A stretch of DNA of 14,666 bases, taken from the NCBI GenBank assembly GCA_038245795.1, contig JBBRSC010000056.1:1-14666 (forward strand), written 5' to 3'. The translations under genes were made by a program, and so were the position numbers. This stretch comes from JBBRSC01 sp038245795. Its GTDB lineage: Bacteria; Actinomycetota; Acidimicrobiia; Acidimicrobiales; Microtrichaceae. Every line of letters begins with the position of its first letter. The stretch's first letter is position 1. Under the pieces are notes generated by a model. The model made no database searches. It was not told the DNA's origin and saw only the letters and a program-made list of their open reading frames with translations. Below, piece after piece: positions 1 to 6,767 of the stretch.

Positions 1-37
1 CGATGAGCGCACGACATAGTGTCCGCCTCGAGGAGCG

Positions 38-829
38 TCAGATCTGGCTTCGGCCGCGTTCGGTCACGGCGCGGCGGCGTGCTTCCACGTCCTCGCCCGA
101 CACTGCCGTGATCCACTCAGCGCTGACCCGACCTTCGAGTGCCAGTGCTTCATCGCCAGTCATGTCGGCGCCTTCGTCGTAGGTGCGAAGGATGCGTCGC
201 ACGCCGGCCGCATCGTTGGATGCCACGTCGGCTGCCAGCTTCAGGGCATGAGCCATCAGCTCATCATGGGGCACGACATGGTTGACGAGGCCCCACGCCA
301 CGGCGGTCCGGGCATCGACGAAGTTGCCGGTCGCCGACATCTCCTTCGCCCGGCGGATCCCAATGGCGCGAACCAGCTCGACGGTCAACCCCCAGCCGGG
401 CTGAATGCCGATACGTGCATGGGTGTCAGCAAAGCGCGCCTCGGTGGATGCAACGAGAAAATCACACGCCAACGCCAACTCGAAACCACCTGTGATCGCC
501 ACGCCGTTGATGGCGCCGATAACGGGCTTCGTCATGCTCGGGAAGGGTCGCGCTCCACCCGAGAACTCGAGGCCGTCGCGCCCGGACACCGAATCGCCTG
601 ATGCTCCCAGCTCCTTGAGGTCCAACCCCGCGCAGAACGCCGGATCAGCTCCGGTCAGGATGATCGCGGAGACCGATGCATCGTCGTTGAGCTCGCCCAT
701 GTCGGACCAGATCGCTCGTCGAAGCTCGGCGTTGAGTGCGTTCCTGCTCGCTGGTCGATTGAGCGTGACCACCGCGACCGAGTCGAAGCGATCGAGGATC
801 AGACAGACCTCGGAAACTTCAGCCGGCAT
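38..829 (-). CDS. Enoyl-CoA hydratase/isomerase (crotonase) family protein
   Basis: A 263-residue cytoplasmic crotonase-fold protein, the usual length for a single-domain enoyl-CoA hydratase. The N-terminal strand ends in NRPASRNALN (24-33). The oxyanion-hole segment is FCAGLDL (65-71), followed by GVAITGGFELALACD (109-123), in which Glu117 matches the first catalytic Glu of rat hydratase. The second catalytic Glu (in FGQPE) falls on His137 of FADTHARIG, so true hydratase activity is uncertain. This FADTHAR variant is common in actinobacterial EchA paralogues. The ATG at 829 overlaps the stop of the upstream 203-residue gene by 11 bp, which points to co-transcription and coupling; only a weak GAAGA precedes it. 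The acyl-CoA dehydrogenase two genes upstream fits a shared role in acyl-CoA degradation. The family call is secure; substrate and reaction are not. Confidence 0.93.
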   Translation of the reverse strand: MPAEVSEVCLILDRFDSVAVVTLNRPASRNALNAELRRAIWSDMGELNDDASVSAIILTGADPAFCAGLDLKELGASGDSVSGRDGLEFSGGARPFPSMTKPVIGAINGVAITGGFELALACDFLVASTEARFADTHARIGIQPGWGLTVELVRAIGIRRAKEMSATGNFVDARTAVAWGLVNHVVPHDELMAHALKLAADVASNDAAGVRRILRTYDEGADMTGDEALALEGRVSAEWITAVSGEDVEARRRAVTERGRSQI

Positions 830-1430
830 TGTCTTCGGTCTCGGTGGATGGACAGAATTCGAGCTTCACGTCGCCGAGTCGGACGAGCACAGAACTGATC
901 CATCCGCCCATCGCCGAGAAATGCAGATCGAGAATCGATCCATCAGCCAGCGTTGCCTCGTCGAGTTCGTAGGAGCCCTCGTAGCTCACCTCGATGGCGT
1001 GCTCCACCTCGTCGAGGTCACTCGAGAAGGTCGCTTCGAGCGTGGGCCCGGAACGGACGAGTGTCTCGGTACCGATCACCGGACTCTCGGTGGGCAACGT
1101 CGCAAGGATCACCTTGGGGTCGGCGGCATGCACCAGGCGCTGGATTCGCAACACCACTTCGATGTCGATGTGAGGCGGTTCGGAGACCTCCTCTTCGATG
1201 TACCAGGAGCGGTACGACGTCTGCGACCACGTTGGCCATTCGAGGGTGATGTCGCACCGGACCCGCGGCGGGATGCCTTCGCCGGGCAAGGAATACGATG
1301 TCTCCCAGGTCAGGTCTCCGAGGAGTACATCGGTCTGAAATCGCTCCTCGAACGCTTGGCGTTCAAGCATCGCCTTCTCCAGAGCATCACGGAGGGCCCC
1401 GATGGCATCAGTGAAGACGTGGTCAAGCAC
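819..1430 (-). CDS. Hypothetical protein, 203 residues, no recognised family
   Basis: I do not recognise this protein. It is acidic and soluble, with no signal peptide or membrane segment. It begins with a helical stretch rich in Glu and Ala (about 1-34), followed by alternating polar and hydrophobic segments that look mostly beta (about 35-195), including several Trp (WETSY, WPTW, SWYIEEE) and an acidic tail. There is one Cys near the C-terminus and one in VRCDI, and no obvious catalytic motif. Translation starts at a GTG (1428-1430) exactly 6 nt after a TAGGCT -10 element, so it may be read from a leaderless mRNA. It sits 44 bp after the acyl-CoA dehydrogenase stop and overlaps the crotonase start by 11 bp. 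GC-rich third positions and these tight junctions support a real gene. A link to acyl-CoA metabolism is inference from position only. Confidence 0.8.
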   Translation of the reverse strand: MLDHVFTDAIGALRDALEKAMLERQAFEERFQTDVLLGDLTWETSYSLPGEGIPPRVRCDITLEWPTWSQTSYRSWYIEEEVSEPPHIDIEVVLRIQRLVHAADPKVILATLPTESPVIGTETLVRSGPTLEATFSSDLDEVEHAIEVSYEGSYELDEATLADGSILDLHFSAMGGWISSVLVRLGDVKLEFCPSTETEDNAG

Positions 1431-1442
1431 CGGGTGAGCCTA
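1431..1442 (-). promoter_or_regulatory. Probable leaderless promoter (-10 TAGGCT) of the 203-residue gene
   Basis: On the minus strand TAGGCT (plus 1437-1442) is followed by 6 nt and then the GTG start at 1430, which places the expected first transcribed base at the start codon. I see no good -35 hexamer (CTGTTG stands at 17-bp spacing). If real, the small unknown gene and the crotonase can be expressed apart from the dehydrogenase. Confidence 0.45.
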
Positions 1443-1474
1443 CGGCATGCCCGGTGCTCCAACAGATGGCCGAG

Positions 1475-3274
1475 TCACACGCTGGCAAGGTGCTCGGCAT
1501 CGACTTCGTAGAGCACGGACGATCCAGCCTGAACCTGCGCCACGTATCCCGCCGCGGTCGGCAGGATCTGCTCGGCGTAGAACCGGGCGGTCGTGATCTT
1601 GGCGTGGAGATAGTCGACATCGGGGTTGCCCGTCTCGATCTCCCGGTGCGCCGCCAGCGCCAAGCGAGCGCTCATGTACCCACCGACGACCGTGCCCATG
1701 ATTCGCAGGTAGGGCGTGGCGCCAGCCAACGCTTCCTTGGGGTCGCCGAGCCCATGGTCAAAGATCCATTTAGTGACGCCCTCGAGGACGTCGATCGATG
1801 CCAACAGGTTCGATCGGATGCTGGTGAACTGATCGCCACCGGCGTCGAGCTCATCGCCGAACGACCGCATCTGAGCCACGAAATCACCAATGACACCGCC
1901 CATGCGGAGCGGCAACTTGCGTCCGACGAGGTCCATCGCCTGGATCCCGTTCGTGCCTTCGTAGATGGGTGCGATTCGAGCGTCGCGGAAGTGCTGGGCG
2001 ACGCCAGATTCCTCGACGTAGCCCATGCCGCCGTAGATCTGGATGGCCAGCGAGGTGACCTCGAGTCCGATGTCGGTGCACCAGGCCTTCGAGATCGGGG
2101 TGAGGAGCTCAGCGATCTCTTCCCAGCGCTCGGCGTCTTCGCCGGTGGAGCTCCGGGAGAAGTCGATGGCGGCGGCGTTGTAGACGATGAGCGCACGCAT
2201 TGCCTCGATGTGGCTGCGCATCCACAGCAACATCCGACGGACGTCTGGGTGCACGATGATCGGCGCCGCTTCCTTACTGGCTGCGCCGAGTTCGCGTCCT
2301 TGCTTGCGCTCGGTCGAGTACTGCAAGGCCTTCTGGTATGCCGCATCCCCCAACGCCACCCCTTGCACGCCAACGGCGAGACGGGCGGAGTTCATCATGG
2401 TGAACATGGCGCGCATGCCTTGGTTCTCCTCGCCGACGAGGAAGCCGATGGCTCCGCCATCGTCGCCGTAGGACATCACACACGTCGGCGACGCGTGGAT
2501 GCCCATCTTGTGCTCGATGGAGATGCAGTTCACGTCGTTGCGCGCGCCGAGCGATCCGTCATCGTTCACCATGAACTTCGGCACGATGAACAACGAGATG
2601 CCCTTGGTTCCGGGAGGAGCCCCAGGCGTGCGAGCCAACACGAGGTGGATGATATTGGTGGCCATGTCGTGCTCGCCGAAGCTGATGTAGATCTTGGTGC
2701 CCGAGATCTTGTAGGTGCCGTCGCCTTGTGGTTCGGCCTTGGTGGTGGCGAGGCCCACGTCGGAACCGGCCTGTGGCTCAGTGAGGTTCATGGTGCCGGT
2801 CCATTCGCCCGTGACCAGCTTCCGAAGGTAGATCTCCTTCTGCGCCTCTGTTCCCCACATCTGCAGGCACTCAATGGCTCCCGTGGTGAGACCAGGGCAC
2901 ATGGTGAGTGCGCCGTTGGCGGCCGTCATGAACTCGAGGGCCGGGATGAACACAGACTCGGGGAACCCTGCTCCGCCGTATTCGGTGTCGGCGTTCAGAC
3001 CCTGCCAGCCAGCCTCGACGAATTTGGCGTACGCCTCAATGAATCCGGCGGGGGTGGTCACTCCCTCGGGGGACCACTTCAGGCCTTCCCGGTCGCCGCT
3101 CGCGTTGAGTGGCGCGAAGACCTCCTGCATGAAGCGGCCGTACTCCTCCATCACCGTGGTGGTCGTTTCCAGATCTGCGTGGCCGTAGCGCTCGGACTTG
3201 GAGAGTTCCTCGATCATGCCGATGTGTCGGATCGTGAAGAGGGCGTCTTTGACGGGAGCGCGATAGTCAGACAT
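1475..3274 (-). CDS. Acyl-CoA dehydrogenase, DmdC/FadE5 type (599 aa)
   Basis: An FAD-dependent acyl-CoA dehydrogenase of the long (about 600-residue) class that includes 3-methylmercaptopropionyl-CoA dehydrogenase (DmdC) and mycobacterial FadE5. The extra length over ordinary 380-residue enzymes comes from an N-terminal extension and a C-terminal helical domain (about 465-599). Visible landmarks are the FAD/substrate motif TMNLTEPQAGSDVG (161-174), the middle beta domain (about 160-285), and the C-terminal motif QIYGGMGYVEESGVAQHFRD (412-431). IAPIYEGTNGIQ (434-445) follows, with Glu439 as the expected catalytic base. It oxidises an acyl-CoA to the 2-enoyl-CoA and passes electrons to ETF. 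The ATG at 3274 fits the promoter directly before it. Downstream lie an unknown gene and a crotonase that could handle the product. Substrate cannot be told from sequence: DMSP-derived and ordinary fatty acyl-CoAs are both possible. Confidence 0.95.
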   Translation of the reverse strand: MSDYRAPVKDALFTIRHIGMIEELSKSERYGHADLETTTTVMEEYGRFMQEVFAPLNASGDREGLKWSPEGVTTPAGFIEAYAKFVEAGWQGLNADTEYGGAGFPESVFIPALEFMTAANGALTMCPGLTTGAIECLQMWGTEAQKEIYLRKLVTGEWTGTMNLTEPQAGSDVGLATTKAEPQGDGTYKISGTKIYISFGEHDMATNIIHLVLARTPGAPPGTKGISLFIVPKFMVNDDGSLGARNDVNCISIEHKMGIHASPTCVMSYGDDGGAIGFLVGEENQGMRAMFTMMNSARLAVGVQGVALGDAAYQKALQYSTERKQGRELGAASKEAAPIIVHPDVRRMLLWMRSHIEAMRALIVYNAAAIDFSRSSTGEDAERWEEIAELLTPISKAWCTDIGLEVTSLAIQIYGGMGYVEESGVAQHFRDARIAPIYEGTNGIQAMDLVGRKLPLRMGGVIGDFVAQMRSFGDELDAGGDQFTSIRSNLLASIDVLEGVTKWIFDHGLGDPKEALAGATPYLRIMGTVVGGYMSARLALAAHREIETGNPDVDYLHAKITTARFYAEQILPTAAGYVAQVQAGSSVLYEVDAEHLASV

Positions 3275-3309
3275 GTCTCTATGTTACCCACGGGTAGCTT
3301 TTTGGACAA
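3275..3309 (-). promoter_or_regulatory. Leaderless promoter of the acyl-CoA dehydrogenase gene
   Basis: Reading the minus strand, TTGTCC (plus 3304-3309; four of six matches to TTGACA) is followed by 17 bp, then TAACAT (plus 3281-3286), then 6 nt, then the ATG at 3274. Spacing is ideal for a housekeeping sigma-70-type promoter, and transcription should start at or next to the A of the ATG. No Shine-Dalgarno sequence is present. This is one of the two best-supported promoters in the window. Confidence 0.65.
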
Positions 3310-3345
3310 CGCCTCCGGCTAGGCCGATCTGCCCAATTTTCCAGG

Positions 3346-3366
3346 GGTGAGCCAGCGGGCCTCACC
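3346..3366 (-). terminator. Inverted repeat after the VOC gene; weak terminator candidate
   Basis: Arms GGTGAG and CTCACC enclose a 9-nt loop. The site lies in the 233-bp gap between the VOC stop (3508) and the acyl-CoA dehydrogenase promoter, in the right place to end transcription from the lipoprotein/VOC pair. On the minus strand it is followed by CCTGGAAAATT rather than a T-run, so intrinsic termination is doubtful. I recognise no gene in the rest of this gap. Confidence 0.25.
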
Positions 3367-3507
3367 GTGCGACAACGGCCAAGGTTGCTGCTCCAGCGAT
3401 ACTGGCGATGACGCGCCGCGTTCTGGTGTGAGTCAGAGGGGTCCCTCCACGTTGCCCACATCCGCCCGACGTGGCAGTGGCGATACGGCAAGTACCCGAA
3501 CGTGCTG

Positions 3508-4254
3508 TCAGGAAGACGACAGTGGAGAGATCGACGTTTGGTTGACGCCGAGTGTGCGAGGTGTCGGGTGATGGGGAGACATCACGGCGACCCGTGTGAG
3601 GATGCCCAGATCCCCCGTGAGTAGCGTCGCAATGCGTCGTCGGCCCTGAACGGCCTCGCTTGGTGGACGGCAACGGAGCGGTCCAAGCCATGTGCAGGTG
3701 GCATCGATGTCTGCGCTGACGAACGCCAACCCCCAGATCGTTGCGGGGCCATCGCCGCTCACTGCGTCGGGCCCGACCACTTCGAGAATGACGTCGCCGG
3801 CCCAGAAGAACGATTGCGTTGCTGGGGCCCCATCGATCGCCGTGGGTCGCTGACGTCGAAGCTCCCACCCCACCGCGGCGAACGACTGGATGGTCCGATC
3901 GACGTCGGGAGTTGCGACCACGACATGATCGAGACGCGAGATCCCATTCGGATGAGCCACCACCGGTTCTGGTCGGTACCCGGACTGCTCGCACTGGCGG
4001 ATCGCAATGCCGTCGATGTTCGCCAACCCGAGGGGCATCTCCGGTCCCCTCACGCCGAACCAGAATCCCGCGCCATGTGGCGTACGACTCGCGTGGCCGC
4101 CAGAGGTGCGGATCAGCAGGGTTGCGTTGTCCAGCACAAATCGAGTCGGTCCGGCATCTTCGAGGTCGGACGATGCTTCGCACGCGACGAAGCCGATGCC
4201 GTTCCAGGCATCGGCTTCACCTGCGATTCCGAGTTCCTCCAGCCGGAGGCTCAG
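3508..4254 (-). CDS. VOC (glyoxalase/bleomycin-resistance fold) family protein with CTG start
   Basis: A 248-residue VOC-fold protein of a type common in Actinobacteria. Its core begins GISRLDHVVVATPDVDRTI and continues through FFWAGDVILEVVGPD and ATIWGLAFVSADIDAT, with GRRIATL near the C-terminus. The N-terminal extension reads SLRLEELGIAGEADAWNGIG and then FVACEASSDLEDAGPTRF, matching the usual opening of the family as I recall it (LRLEELVVAD..AW..AGF). No ATG, GTG or TTG occurs in frame between the in-frame stop near 4606 and a GTG at 4137 that would remove 39 conserved-looking residues. The best start is therefore the CTG at 4252-4254, which overlaps the upstream TGA as CTGA, a four-base coupled junction. 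The sequence shows no clear Shine-Dalgarno. Function is unknown; VOC members include lyases, isomerases and dioxygenases. If the CTG start is wrong, the coding region is 3508-4137. Confidence 0.85.
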   Translation of the reverse strand: MSLRLEELGIAGEADAWNGIGFVACEASSDLEDAGPTRFVLDNATLLIRTSGGHASRTPHGAGFWFGVRGPEMPLGLANIDGIAIRQCEQSGYRPEPVVAHPNGISRLDHVVVATPDVDRTIQSFAAVGWELRRQRPTAIDGAPATQSFFWAGDVILEVVGPDAVSGDGPATIWGLAFVSADIDATCTWLGPLRCRPPSEAVQGRRRIATLLTGDLGILTRVAVMSPHHPTPRTLGVNQTSISPLSSS

Positions 4255-5144
4255 CTCAGGATGTCCCAGCCGTAGCGAACGTCGTAGACCCGGAATGGTG
4301 CCTCGGTGGCGCTGCCGTACCGAACGGTCGGGCCATCGCCCACCACGCCGATCGAGAGGGGCAGCCCATTCGGGAATGGGTTCGGGTTCTGTTGAGCCAG
4401 CGCCAGAGTGACCAGGTTGAGCAGCGACGGCAGCACTCCACGAATGATCGATGCGAGCGATCCACCGACCGAAATGAAGAACATCGGCGAGATGCCCAAC
4501 AGCTCGTCGGCCCCGGCGAGGTTGCCCAGCACCGACCCGACAGCGCCGACGATGGTGGTGACGATGCCCGGGAGGAGCTGTCCCAGGAACGCAATGATTC
4601 CCTCCGCGTCAGACGGGATGCCACCTGGGCCGAGGATGGTCGGCAGGGCTGCGTTGGCGACCTGCGCCACACCCTGCAGCAGTCCGATGATCCCAATGGG
4701 GATCAGAGCGTCTCGCTCGTAGAGAAAGTCCACGGAGCCCACGAGCTCAAAGGGTGCGCCGGTCGCGAGGTCCATCAGGTCGGGCGTCTTGAGGCCGCTG
4801 AAGACCGGCCCGTCGTTCGGAAGCCCCGGGCAGGTCTCGCCCTGGTTGATCTTGCAGATGTACTGGCCGCCGTTCGAATACGACGACGAAGCGTCCAGGC
4901 TGATGGCGATCGGTGCGTTGAGCTTGATCCGCAGTGCGAGGTGCACGAGATACGGCTCCTCGGCGGAATCGCTGTCCCAGAATGTGATGGGCCAGTCGCC
5001 CGGCGTGGTGACCGCAGTGACGGCGACCGCTTTATAGATGAATTGATTTCCAGCGGCTGGTGGGTTGGTGGTGCACCCGGCTGCAATCGTGGCGAACACC
5101 ACGAAACCGGCGACCGCCATGTGGATGGAACGGGTTCGAGACAT
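4251..5144 (-). CDS. Predicted secreted lipoprotein, unknown function (297 aa)
   Basis: I do not recognise the family. The N-terminus MSRTRSIHMAVAGFVVFATI runs straight into AAGC, with Arg residues, a hydrophobic core and a lipobox-like Cys24, so it is probably exported and lipid-anchored. The mature part holds a Cys pair in YICKINQGETCPGL that could form a disulfide. A long hydrophobic, Gly/Leu/Ile-rich middle (about 150-245 of this start) resembles amphipathic or membrane-associating helices. The C-terminal part (TVRYGSATEAPFRVYDVRYG) looks beta. ATG 5144 is chosen because AGGGGG stands 5 nt before it; an upstream ATG at 5171 lies 6 nt after a strong -10 and would add nine residues (MRFHQPGGS). 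The stop overlaps the VOC start, so the two are probably one transcript. Substrate binding or envelope structure are possible roles, without direct support. Confidence 0.85.
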   Translation of the reverse strand: MSRTRSIHMAVAGFVVFATIAAGCTTNPPAAGNQFIYKAVAVTAVTTPGDWPITFWDSDSAEEPYLVHLALRIKLNAPIAISLDASSSYSNGGQYICKINQGETCPGLPNDGPVFSGLKTPDLMDLATGAPFELVGSVDFLYERDALIPIGIIGLLQGVAQVANAALPTILGPGGIPSDAEGIIAFLGQLLPGIVTTIVGAVGSVLGNLAGADELLGISPMFFISVGGSLASIIRGVLPSLLNLVTLALAQQNPNPFPNGLPLSIGVVGDGPTVRYGSATEAPFRVYDVRYGWDILS

Positions 5145-5207
5145 AGATCCCCCTGGCTGATGGAAACGCATCAAATGACACTAGGTGAGTTCAGAGGCTT
5201 GTGTCGA
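5145..5207 (-). promoter_or_regulatory. Promoter and ribosome binding site of the lipoprotein-VOC operon
   Basis: On the minus strand TCGACA (plus 5202-5207; five of six to TTGACA), an 18-bp spacer and TAGTGT (plus 5178-5183) form a good sigma-70-type promoter. Six nt after the -10 is an ATG (5171). If transcription starts there, the message is either leaderless from 5171 or has a 27-nt leader carrying AGGGGG for the ATG at 5144. The sequence alone does not decide between them. Confidence 0.6.
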
Positions 5208-5225
5208 GCGTCACGAGATGAATCA

Positions 5226-5243
5226 AGGGGGGAGACCTCCCCT
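5226..5243 (-). terminator. Probable terminator after the photolyase gene
   Basis: On the minus strand a GC-rich stem AGGGGAG/CCCCCCT (7 pairs including one G-U) closes a 4-nt loop and is followed by TTGATTCAT, a weak U-rich tail. It lies 24 bp after the photolyase stop and just before the lipoprotein promoter, so it would separate the two units. Confidence 0.5.
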
Positions 5244-5266
5244 GTGATCTCGAATGATTCGCTGAC

Positions 5267-6646
5267 CTACGTAACGGCCTGCTCCTTCGCGAGCGCGTAG
5301 GCCTCGAGGGTCCGCACCCGCGCTTCGGCGTGGTCGACGATCGGATGTGGATAGGTGTCGCCGAGAGAGACGCCCAGTTGAGCCAGTTCCAGCGGCGGCA
5401 ACAGCCACGGCGCATGTATCCCCGCTGTCGGCATCCCAACGAGTTCCGGCACCCATCTCCGGATGTAGTCCCCACGAGCGTCGAATTTCTTTGACTGGGT
5501 GATCGGATTGAAAATCCGGAAATAGGGTGCGGCATCCGGACCGGTGCCCGCCGCCCACTGCCAGTTCCCGACGTTCTGCGTCACATCGAAGTCAACGAGC
5601 AGGTGTCGAAACCAGCGCTCGCCATGGCGCCAGTCGATCAAGAGATCCTTGACAAGGAACGACGCCACGATCATCCGAACCCGGTTGTGCATCCACCCAG
5701 TCGCAGCCAACTGTCGCATTCCAGCATCCACGATCGGATATCCGGTCTGTCCAAGTTGCCAGGCCTCGAGTCCGGCCGGATCATCCCGCCACACGATGAG
5801 GTCGAAGGCTGGCTTCAAGGAATGCCGCACCAGTTCTGGTCGCTCCCACATCAGGTGCGCGTACCAGTCTCGCCACGCCAACTGTCGTACGAAGCCCGCA
5901 CGCCCCAGCGTGGAGGAGCCGACGTCCTCGACGATTCTCCGCGGCGACAAGGTCCCGAACCGGAGGTCGGCCGACAGTCCCGATGTGCCATCGATGCTCG
6001 GGGTGTCGCGGGTCTGTTGATAGTCGTCGACGTTCTCGAGCCAACGATCGAGTCGCTCGAGGGCTGCGGACTCTCCACCCGTCTGGAACGCCGGGTTGCC
6101 GTGCGGAAGCTCATCGCCAGCCGTGTCCGCAATCTGATTCGCCCCGTCGCCTTCTGGCCACACTGCCCAGGGTGTCGCCGACCATGTCCGGGAAAAGGGT
6201 GTGAACACGAGCGAGATCGTGCCCGCCTTGGTGGTCACAGCGCCCGGATGATGGACCATGGTGCCCCACCATGTGCGCAGCTCGATGTCGCCCAGGGCTC
6301 GGTTGACCGCGGTGTCCCGTCGGCGGGAGAACGGAGTGGCATCGGCATTTGCCAGGACTACCGTCGCTCCCATCTCCGCGGCGACGCGAGGAACAGCAAC
6401 AGCTGGATCTCCTAACTCGATTCGTAGGCGACCGCCCCGGTCTGACAATTGGCCGTTCAAGGCTCGAAGGTGGGCGAGGAGCTGGTCGCAACGGAACGCA
6501 GCGTCCGGCGTGAAGAGGCGCGGGTCGAGAACATAGAGCGCGGTCACCTGTGAGAATTCGGCGCTCGCTGCCCAGGCCGGATTGTCGGCGAGACGCAGGT
6601 CACGCCGGAACCACACAACGCACGTATCAGTTGTTGTCATCGACAA
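5267..6646 (-). CDS. phrB: Deoxyribodipyrimidine photolyase (class I CPD type)
   Basis: A blue-light DNA repair enzyme that splits pyrimidine dimers using FADH-. The N-terminal antenna-binding alpha/beta domain opens VVWFRRDLRLADNPA (10-24). The C-terminal FAD domain shows FVRQLAWRDWYAHLMWERPE (252-271), GYPIVDAGMRQLAATGWMHN (302-321) and NWQWAAGTGPDAAPYFRIFN (361-380). PITQSKKFD follows. These are the class I photolyase signatures, and the AGTGPDAAPYFRIFNP form resembles E. coli PhrB more than animal cryptochromes. The length (459 aa) is typical. The TTG at 6646 is favoured slightly because GGGGGAG lies 7 nt before it; an ATG at 6640 (MTTTDTC) is an equally sensible protein start but has 13-nt spacing. 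It is probably a single-gene unit. A divergent transporter starts about 80 bp away. Which chromophore it uses as antenna (MTHF or 8-HDF) is not visible; F420-type 8-HDF would be plausible in Actinobacteria. Confidence 0.96.
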   Translation of the reverse strand: MSMTTTDTCVVWFRRDLRLADNPAWAASAEFSQVTALYVLDPRLFTPDAAFRCDQLLAHLRALNGQLSDRGGRLRIELGDPAVAVPRVAAEMGATVVLANADATPFSRRRDTAVNRALGDIELRTWWGTMVHHPGAVTTKAGTISLVFTPFSRTWSATPWAVWPEGDGANQIADTAGDELPHGNPAFQTGGESAALERLDRWLENVDDYQQTRDTPSIDGTSGLSADLRFGTLSPRRIVEDVGSSTLGRAGFVRQLAWRDWYAHLMWERPELVRHSLKPAFDLIVWRDDPAGLEAWQLGQTGYPIVDAGMRQLAATGWMHNRVRMIVASFLVKDLLIDWRHGERWFRHLLVDFDVTQNVGNWQWAAGTGPDAAPYFRIFNPITQSKKFDARGDYIRRWVPELVGMPTAGIHAPWLLPPLELAQLGVSLGDTYPHPIVDHAEARVRTLEAYALAKEQAVT

Positions 6647-6767
6647 CAGTCAACTCCCCCCGCATGTTGCCCAGCGCACCGGCCGAGATGTCATCCGCGA
6701 AACCAGAGCTGTCGTCATCGACGTCTGGTGGGACACACTCTGGAGGTGAACGGACCAGCGAAGACAC
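6627..6767 (-). CDS. Possible 46-residue acidic ORF overlapping the photolyase start
   Basis: A GTG at 6767 opens a frame whose C-terminal part is strikingly acidic (PDVDDDSSGFADDISAGALG, ending LTVVDDNN). Its third codon positions are GC-rich over the middle. Its stop at 6627-6629 lies inside the photolyase gene in another frame, and its first 40 bp are antisense to the proposed 5' end of the transporter gene. No good ribosome site precedes it and I know no homologue. It may be chance; it would gain weight if the transporter starts later, at 6785 or 6839. Confidence 0.18.
   Translation of the reverse strand: MSSLVRSPPECVPPDVDDDSSGFADDISAGALGNMRGELTVVDDNN

Noticed and set aside
1..37. Partial palindrome CTCCTCGAGG near the left edge as a terminator after the crotonase gene
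   Set aside because: The arms are short and no T-run follows on the minus strand; too little sequence lies to the left to judge.
1454..3322. 622-codon plus-strand open frame opposite the acyl-CoA dehydrogenase
   Set aside because: His/Asp/Gly-rich antisense frame typical of high-GC DNA; the minus strand encodes a complete acyl-CoA dehydrogenase.
3819..5300. 493-codon plus-strand open frame opposite the VOC and lipoprotein genes
   Set aside because: Arg-rich composition without domains; the minus strand has a coherent lipoprotein and VOC protein with promoter and ribosome site.
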